Assembly (NCBI GenBank): GCA_945862545.1
Contig: CAMAYS010000027.1
Location: forward strand, 1-19,798
DNA from: Casp-actino8 sp945862545
GTDB taxonomy: Bacteria; Actinomycetota; Acidimicrobiia; Acidimicrobiales; Ilumatobacteraceae
Direction of reading: 5' to 3'
DNA: 19,798 nt
The notes beneath the pieces were generated by a model that was not told where the DNA came from, ran no database searches, and saw only the letters and a list, made by a program, of their open reading frames with translations. A program made the position numbers and the translations under genes. Below, piece after piece: positions 14,795 to 19,798 of the stretch. How positions within the stretch are numbered: the first letter of the stretch is position 1; each line of letters opens with the position of its first letter.

Positions 14795-15898
14795 TCACTG
14801 ACTGTTAGGGAGATTTTCTCTCGGTTGTGAAGCAGCAATGAGTGCGAGCGCTTCAATGGCGGAGCGTTCATCATCTGAGGGTGAAGTCGGTACGACAACT
14901 TCAACAGTGACAATCATGTCGCCCTGATGCTTAGCCGTTTTGATGCCACGCCCTTTGACACGATGACGAGATCCACTTTGAGTACCCGCCTTGATCCGGA
15001 GAGTAACTTTTTCACCCAACAAAGTTGGCACATCAATATCGGCGCCCAGAACTGCCTCGGGGTAGGTGATCGGAACACGCACCGTCAAGTTGTCGCCGTC
15101 ACGACCGAAGAGCGAACTCGTACCGACATGACAGATGACAAACAGATCGCCACTCGGACCTCCATTGCGACCAGGTGTACCCTTACCAAGGAGACGAATA
15201 CGTTGGCCGTCGGCGATTCCTGCTGGAACACGGACCTTGACTTCGCGATTGCGTTTCTCAATACCTGTGCCCCGACAAGTACCACACGGCGTTTCAACAA
15301 TGTTGCCTCTTCCACCACAACGCGGACATGGTGAGGCGAAGGAGAAAACTCCTTGGTTGTCGTCAACTTGACCTCGCCCGCCACATTGTCCACATGACTT
15401 TGCGGTGGTGCCGGGGCGCGCCCCCGAACCGCTACACGTTTCACATCGCGCATCACTGGTGAGATACACGCTCGTTGTTACACCAACAATGGCATCGTTG
15501 AATTCCAAGGTGAGTGAAGTTTCAAGATCGGATCCCCGCCGAGGACCAACTCCCGCTCCGCCGCGCGAGCGTCCGCCAGAAAACATCTGAAATAGGTCAT
15601 TGAACGAACTTGAATCACCGCCAGCAGAAAAATGATTCCCACCTAGTCCACCACCCATGGGACCAAGCCGACGCACTTCATCATATTCACGGCGCTTTTT
15701 TTCATCCGATAACACATCGTAAGCAGTTGAAATTTCTTTGAACCGCTCTTCGGCAGCGGCATCACCAGGTCGCGCATCGGGGTGACTCTGACGCGCCAAC
15801 TTGCGATAGACCTTTGTGATTTCCTTAGGTTCGGCATCTTGAGCGACACCGAGCACGGCGTAGTAATCCTTTTCGTACCACTCGCGCTGTGCTGTCAT
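14795..15898 (-). CDS. dnaJ: DnaJ co-chaperone (Hsp40)
   Basis: DnaJ delivers clients to DnaK and stimulates its ATPase. The 367-residue type I protein has a J-domain (about 9-74) with the essential HPD at 39-41, a Gly/Phe-rich segment (about 80-120), and four zinc-binding CxxCxGxG repeats at 152-159, 169-176, 191-198 and 205-212, followed by the C-terminal substrate domain. All zinc cysteines are present. The start is ATG at 15898: GGAGG lies six bases upstream (15905-15909). An in-frame GTG at 15901 would leave only three bases and is less likely. It lies 23 nt after grpE, and the hspR ribosome site overlaps its stop region. Confidence 0.95.
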   Translation of the reverse strand: MTAQREWYEKDYYAVLGVAQDAEPKEITKVYRKLARQSHPDARPGDAAAEERFKEISTAYDVLSDEKKRREYDEVRRLGPMGGGLGGNHFSAGGDSSSFNDLFQMFSGGRSRGGAGVGPRRGSDLETSLTLEFNDAIVGVTTSVYLTSDARCETCSGSGARPGTTAKSCGQCGGRGQVDDNQGVFSFASPCPRCGGRGNIVETPCGTCRGTGIEKRNREVKVRVPAGIADGQRIRLLGKGTPGRNGGPSGDLFVICHVGTSSLFGRDGDNLTVRVPITYPEAVLGADIDVPTLLGEKVTLRIKAGTQSGSRHRVKGRGIKTAKHQGDMIVTVEVVVPTSPSDDERSAIEALALIAASQPRENLPNSQ

Positions 15899-15921
15899 CA
15901 CTCACCTCCCCTAGTACGGAC

Positions 15922-16437
15922 TTAACCGCGAACTTTAACCATCGCTGGGCGCAACACGCGCCCTTTCCAGGTGTAGCCCGTTCGCATCACATCAACGACG
16001 ATGCTGTTACCGTCAGCATCGCCTTCACCCTCTTCATGCATCACCGCATCGGCCTTCATCGGATCGAAAATCTGACCGTCAAGATCTAAGGCTTCAAGAC
16101 CCTGCTTTTTCAATTCACCGAGCAACAAATTAAATAAGGGTTCAATCTCTGCTGGATGAGAAATGAAAGCGGCCTCACAGGCATCAAGAACACTGAGCAA
16201 GGATTCGGCTATGCGTCCGGTCGCACGGTCAATGTCGTCAGCAGTTTGTGAGGCAACGCGCTTGCGATAGTTCTCAAAATCAGCCTGGATCCTTTGCGCC
16301 ATGTCACGAAAAGAATCCCTCTCAGCCATCAACGCATCAAGAAGTTGTTCAACTGTTGGTTCGGCCTCAGGGATCTCGCCTGGTTCAACAACTTCTGCCT
16401 CGGTGACATCATCTGTCTCATTGTGATCAGCATCCAT
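15922..16437 (-). CDS. grpE: GrpE nucleotide exchange factor
   Basis: GrpE releases ADP from DnaK. From ATG at 16437 it has 171 residues: an acidic, disordered N-terminus (1-30), a long dimerisation helix with AERDSFRDMAQRIQADFENYRKR (38-60), and a beta domain with VMHEEGEGD at 132-140 and GYTWKGRVLRPAMVKV (154-169), the family signature. The start is uncertain. ATG at 16437 lies 10 nt after the dnaK stop but has no clear ribosome site; an ATG at 16461 overlapping dnaK is the main alternative. The first option is chosen since the typical acidic GrpE start follows directly. Confidence 0.92.
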   Translation of the reverse strand: MDADHNETDDVTEAEVVEPGEIPEAEPTVEQLLDALMAERDSFRDMAQRIQADFENYRKRVASQTADDIDRATGRIAESLLSVLDACEAAFISHPAEIEPLFNLLLGELKKQGLEALDLDGQIFDPMKADAVMHEEGEGDADGNSIVVDVMRTGYTWKGRVLRPAMVKVRG

Positions 16438-16447
16438 AATCAATGGC

Positions 16448-18289
16448 TCAACTATCGCCATCGATGATTTCAGCATCAACGATTTCGTCATCATTATCTG
16501 TGCCCGATGACTGTCCAGATGCAGAGGTTCCGGCGGCTTCTGAGTCGCGAGCCGCTGCTTCGTACAGTTTCTGGCTGAATGCTTGGCTGGCGGCCATCAA
16601 TGCATCGGTAGTAGCTTTGGTGACAGCAAAGTCATTACCTTCAAGCGCAACCTTGAGTGCCGCTAAGGGTTCTTCAACGGCGGCCTTCTCTTCAGCGGTG
16701 ACTTTTTCGCCTTGCTCGCGCAGAACTTTTTCGGTCTGGTACACCAACGAGTCGGCATTGTTACGAACTTCGGCTTCTTCGCGTCGCTGACGATCTTCCT
16801 CGGCGTGGGCTTCCGCATCTTTGACCATCTGATTGATGTCATCTTTTGACAGCGTCGACTGACCACTGATCATCATTGACTGTTCCTTATTTGTGGCACG
16901 GTCTTTGGCACTGACATGCACGATGCCGTTGGCATCAATATCAAAAGTGACCTCAATCTGCGGCACGCCGCGCGGTGCTGGTGGAAGATCAACCAACTGG
17001 AATTTTCCGAGAGTCTTATTGAATGAAGCCATCTCGCGCTCACCTTGAATCACATGAATCTCCACAGAAGGCTGCATATCTTCGGCAGTGGTGAAGACTT
17101 CGGTACGCTTGGTAGGAATGGTTGTGTTGCGTTCAATGAGTCTGGTCATCACGCCACCCTTTGTTTCAATACCAAGTGACAGTGGTGTGACGTCAAGAAG
17201 CAAAACATCCTTCACGTCACCCTTCAGAACTCCAGCCTGAACAGCGGCGCCAATGGCGACAACTTCGTCTGGGTTAACAGTCTTGTTGGGCTCTTTGCCC
17301 GTCAACGACATCACGAGTTCTTGAACGGCGGGCATACGGGTTGAGCCACCGACCATAATCACGTGCTGAATCTGACCCTTAGTCAAGCCAGCATCTTTAA
17401 TGGCCTGCTCAAAAGGAATGCGGCAACGCTCAATGAGATCTGCGGTCATCTCTTGGAATCTTGCCCGAGTCAAAGACTCGTCCAAGTGCAATGGGCCTTC
17501 TGGCGTGGCAGTGATGAACGGCAAGTTGATCTGTGTCTGCTGAACTTGGCTGAGTTCAATCTTTGCTTTTTCAGCAGCTTCTTTGAGACGCTGTGTGGCC
17601 ATACGATCGTTCGCCAAATCAACACCATGTGCTGACTTGAATTGATTGACAAGCCAGTCGATAATCCGTTGATCCCAGTCATCTCCACCAAGGACGGTGT
17701 CACCATGTGTGCTCTTCACTTCGAAGACACCATCGCCGATTTCAAGAACCGAAACGTCGAAGGTTCCGCCTCCAAGGTCAAAGACCAAAATTGTTTCGTC
17801 CTCATCACCCTTATCAAGACCATAGGCAAGAGCGGCGGCGGTTGGCTCGTTGATGATTCGCAGAACCTCTAAACCGGCAATCTGACCGGCCTCTTTGGTT
17901 GCCGTACGTTGCGCGTCGTCAAAGTACGCAGGCACGGTGATGACGGCTTGAGTCACGGACTCACCCAAGTAGGCCTCGGCATCACGCTTCAACTTCATCA
18001 AAGTACGGGCACTGATTTCTTGGGGCGAATACTGCTTGCCATCAATATCCTCGCTGCGCCAGGTTGTTCCCATATGGCGCTTGACCGAGCGGAAGGTGCG
18101 ATCCGGGTTCGTGATGGCCTGGCGCTTGGCTACTTCGCCGACCAGGACTTCGCCTGCTTTGGAGAAAGCCACGACCGACGGAGTCGTGCGTGAGCCTTCT
18201 GAGTTGGGGATGACTACCGGTTCGCCCGCTTCAAGAACTGAAACGACTGAGTTGGTGGTACCGAGATCGATTCCTACTGCCTTTGCCAT
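16448..18289 (-). CDS. dnaK: DnaK chaperone (Hsp70)
   Basis: DnaK is the ATP-dependent chaperone that binds exposed hydrophobic segments. The 613-residue protein has the phosphate-1 motif GIDLGTTNS at 6-14, the DLGGGTFDVS region (about 171-180), the GGSTRMP region (about 309-315), and a substrate-binding domain followed by a helical lid. The C-terminus ends in the acidic DDEIVDAEIIDGDS. The roughly 20-residue insertion that diderm Hsp70s carry after HMG in the first quarter is absent, as in actinobacteria and firmicutes. I chose ATG at 18289, preceded by AAGGAAGG about 9 nt upstream; a TTG at 18298 in frame overlaps that site. First gene of the operon, preceded by a HAIR motif. Confidence 0.97.
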   Translation of the reverse strand: MAKAVGIDLGTTNSVVSVLEAGEPVVIPNSEGSRTTPSVVAFSKAGEVLVGEVAKRQAITNPDRTFRSVKRHMGTTWRSEDIDGKQYSPQEISARTLMKLKRDAEAYLGESVTQAVITVPAYFDDAQRTATKEAGQIAGLEVLRIINEPTAAALAYGLDKGDEDETILVFDLGGGTFDVSVLEIGDGVFEVKSTHGDTVLGGDDWDQRIIDWLVNQFKSAHGVDLANDRMATQRLKEAAEKAKIELSQVQQTQINLPFITATPEGPLHLDESLTRARFQEMTADLIERCRIPFEQAIKDAGLTKGQIQHVIMVGGSTRMPAVQELVMSLTGKEPNKTVNPDEVVAIGAAVQAGVLKGDVKDVLLLDVTPLSLGIETKGGVMTRLIERNTTIPTKRTEVFTTAEDMQPSVEIHVIQGEREMASFNKTLGKFQLVDLPPAPRGVPQIEVTFDIDANGIVHVSAKDRATNKEQSMMISGQSTLSKDDINQMVKDAEAHAEEDRQRREEAEVRNNADSLVYQTEKVLREQGEKVTAEEKAAVEEPLAALKVALEGNDFAVTKATTDALMAASQAFSQKLYEAAARDSEAAGTSASGQSSGTDNDDEIVDAEIIDGDS

Positions 18290-18353
18290 GATGGTCAACC
18301 TTCCTTAGGGGGTATTTGGGGGAGTTTTTGCGAATGTTGCGTCGCTGTGGGTC

Positions 18354-18382
18354 AAGATATCCACTTTCTGGGTCCTTCGCAA
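18354..18382 (-). promoter_or_regulatory. Candidate dnaK operon promoter
   Basis: On the minus strand TTGCGA (18377-18382) and TATCTT (18354-18359) are 17 nt apart and each match 4 of 6 consensus bases. Transcription would start near 18347, giving a leader of about 58 nt. The HAIR lies 16 nt upstream of the -35 box. Confidence 0.45.
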
Positions 18383-18397
18383 CTCGTCAAGACAAAT

Positions 18398-18418
18398 CCT
18401 TAGTCACTTTGACTCAAG
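18398..18418. promoter_or_regulatory. HAIR motif, HspR operator
   Basis: The known HspR site is CTTGAGT-N7-ACTCAAG. Here the right arm ACTCAAG at 18412-18418 is exact, the spacer is 7 nt (18405-18411), and the left arm CCTTAGT at 18398-18404 matches 5 of 7. It lies between dnaK and the divergent amidohydrolase. Extra TCAAG half-sites are at 18387-18391 and 18352-18356. An hspR gene in the operon supports the call. Confidence 0.8.
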
Positions 18419-18448
18419 TTCTTTGGTGGAAGGGGGCTGAGAATGATG

Positions 18449-18457
18449 TGGCACAAT
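18449..18457 (+). promoter_or_regulatory. Candidate extended -10, leaderless, for the amidohydrolase
   Basis: TG-G-CACAAT (hexamer at 18452-18457, four of six consensus bases, with an upstream TG) ends six bases before the ATG at 18464. There is no Shine-Dalgarno site and no good -35 box. Confidence 0.42.
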
Positions 18458-18463
18458 GAAAAC

Positions 18464-19798
18464 ATGACCGCTCATGATCTTGTGATTCGTAACGCCGCCA
18501 TCGTGGACGGCACTGGAGCCCCCATTCGCCACGGTGATGTGGCAATGACCGACGGCGTGATCACCGAGGTCGCCAAGTCCATCTCGGGGCGGGGCACACA
18601 AGAAATCGACGCTGACGGCCTGACGGTGACCCCCGGATTCGTGGACATCCATACTCATTTTGACGGTCAGGCCACTTGGGATCCGATCCTCGCTCCGTCG
18701 AGTATTCACGGCGTCACCTCAATTGTGATGGGCAACTGCGGCGTCGGCTTCGCTCCTGCACTGCCGACTGCCGAACAGCATGCGTGGCTGATTGGAATGC
18801 TTGAAGGAGTTGAGGATATTCCCGGAACGGCGCTAGCTGAAGGCATGGCATGGGACTGGGAAACATTCCCCGAATACATGGACGCCTTAGATCGCCGTCA
18901 GTATTCAATTGACGTGGCAGCTCAAGTTGCTCACGCTCCCTTGCGTGCCTATGTCATGGGCGCACGCGGTGCTGATCCACTCGAAGCACCAACAGCAGAT
19001 GAATTGACGCGCATGGCCAAGATGGTTCAAGAAGGTATGCGTTCTGGGGCGTTGGGCTTTACGACGAGTCGCACGTATCTTCATCGCACAAAAGCGGGAG
19101 CACCATTAGGAACACGTTTTTCTTCAGCCGATGAACTGCTGGCACTTGGAACCGCGATGGCCGAGACGGGAACTGGAGTTGTGCAATTAATCTCCGATGC
19201 CTACCAATCTCCGGATAATGATTTTGCTATTGAAGAAATGCAGTTGATGGAAGCCATGGCCCGCACGATGGGTCGCCCATTGAGCATGACTGTGCAACAA
19301 CCTGAGCCTTTGCCAGATCGTTGGCGTGAAGTGGGAGCCTGGGTTGAGCAAGGCGTCAATAAGGGACTCTCATTAGCAATGCAAGTCGCAGTTCGTCCGA
19401 TTGGTATTTTGCAGGGGCTCACCGCAACTGTCAACCCATTATTGCCATGCCCCAGTTTCACCGAGATTGCTCAACGACCACTCTCTGAAATTGTTTTCGC
19501 CCTGCGCGACCCACAGCGCGTTGCACGCATTGTCGCCGAACATCATGCCGCTCTTGCGCATATGGAGGGTCTCGGCAGCGAAATGTTTGGTGGCTTTCAC
19601 AAGTTGTATCCCATGGAAAATCCAGTCAACTACGAGCCTTCACCTTCAGACTCAATTGCTGCTCGAGCACAGGCAGCAAATCGCGATGTTGTGGAGTTTG
19701 TTATTGAACTCATGACGCAGGACGATGGCAATCGCTTGCTGTATATGCCCTTATTCAACTTTGCGCACAACAATCTTGATGACATTCGCGAAATGTTG
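18464..19798 (+). CDS. Amidohydrolase, N-acyl-D-amino-acid deacylase-like (partial, runs off the end)
   Basis: The frame stays open from ATG at 18464 to the end of the window, giving 445 residues with no stop; full-length relatives have about 550-580. The N-terminal part has LVIRNAAIVDGTG (6-18), the metal motif GFVDIHTHFDGQ at 58-69 (His63, His65), GNCGVGFAP at 90-98 with Cys92 at the place of the metal-binding Cys of D-aminoacylases, and VAHAPLRAYVMG at 155-166. The histidines expected after the next two barrel strands are not visible: these read VVQLISD (239-245) and LSMTVQQ (273-279). The true substrate is therefore uncertain, and it may be a different amidohydrolase subgroup. The start is chosen by the family-like opening and an extended -10 element six bases upstream. 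It is divergent from dnaK. Confidence 0.85.
   Translation, partial: MTAHDLVIRNAAIVDGTGAPIRHGDVAMTDGVITEVAKSISGRGTQEIDADGLTVTPGFVDIHTHFDGQATWDPILAPSSIHGVTSIVMGNCGVGFAPALPTAEQHAWLIGMLEGVEDIPGTALAEGMAWDWETFPEYMDALDRRQYSIDVAAQVAHAPLRAYVMGARGADPLEAPTADELTRMAKMVQEGMRSGALGFTTSRTYLHRTKAGAPLGTRFSSADELLALGTAMAETGTGVVQLISDAYQSPDNDFAIEEMQLMEAMARTMGRPLSMTVQQPEPLPDRWREVGAWVEQGVNKGLSLAMQVAVRPIGILQGLTATVNPLLPCPSFTEIAQRPLSEIVFALRDPQRVARIVAEHHAALAHMEGLGSEMFGGFHKLYPMENPVNYEPSPSDSIAARAQAANRDVVEFVIELMTQDDGNRLLYMPLFNFAHNNLDDIREML

Noticed and set aside
14788..14913. Longer HspR starting at ATG 14913
   Set aside because: The extra 42 residues overlap the dnaJ coding end and have no MerR-family match; the ATG at 14787 has a ribosome site and the HspR-like N-terminus.
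1..19798. CRISPR arrays, insertion sequences, integrases or phage genes
   Set aside because: No regularly spaced repeats, transposase or integrase motifs, or attachment-site duplications of the tRNA ends were seen in the window.

Overview
The window reads as chromosomal DNA of an actinobacterium, most likely of the class Acidimicrobiia (aquatic Ilumatobacteraceae-like), though the lineage is inferred, not proven. The reasons are a dnaK-grpE-dnaJ-hspR operon with an HspR-type inverted repeat (HAIR) upstream, an Hsp70 that lacks the insertion seen in diderm homologues, a lipoprotein signal of actinobacterial type, roughly balanced base composition by eye, and several genes that appear to be transcribed without a leader. 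No phage, transposon, CRISPR array or plasmid gene was seen.

Layout. 1-147: the 3' part of a tRNA-Asp(GTC) and a complete tRNA-Phe(GAA), separated by a 26-nt hairpin. 152-2293 (+): a membrane O-acyltransferase with a C-terminal SGNH domain, whose ATG lies four bases after the tRNA-Phe. 2254-3700 (-): pyrE and an acyl-CoA thioesterase II. 3795-4196 (+): a small basic protein that I cannot name, behind a textbook leaderless promoter. 4209-6814 (-): purA-purB, overlapping by 4 nt. 6815-7013: a divergent control region with repeated GTGAA/TTCAC half-sites. 7014-10946 (+): a complete ABC importer operon (binding lipoprotein, two permeases, ATPase), with a strong hairpin just after the binding-protein gene. 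18289-10950 (-): a six-gene heat-shock operon, dnaK-grpE-dnaJ-hspR-(HDOD/DUF3445 gene)-clpB, with gaps of 7 to 23 nt. 18464-19798 (+): an N-acyl-D-amino-acid deacylase-like amidohydrolase that runs off the end.

How the parts work together. HspR should bind the HAIR at 18398-18418 and repress the whole chaperone operon, including ClpB, which cooperates with DnaK/DnaJ/GrpE in disaggregation. A haem-dependent oxidative N-demethylase-like gene sits inside this unit and so should share its heat control. PurA and PurB are both needed to turn IMP into AMP, and PyrE supplies the pyrimidine branch. The ABC operon combines a lipoprotein gene with apparently strong codon use, tandem stops and a stable hairpin, which suggests that the binding protein is made in excess over the membrane parts. 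Genes with a clear Shine-Dalgarno site (purA, the binding protein, dnaJ, hspR, clpB) contrast with genes whose start codon sits 6-7 nt after a -10-like hexamer (the 3795 gene, pyrE, the thioesterase, the amidohydrolase) or directly after a tRNA (the acyltransferase). I found no single clearly new system; the best leads are the tRNA-mRNA junction, the N-demethylase gene inside the HspR operon, the unnamed leaderless gene, and the post-lipoprotein hairpin.
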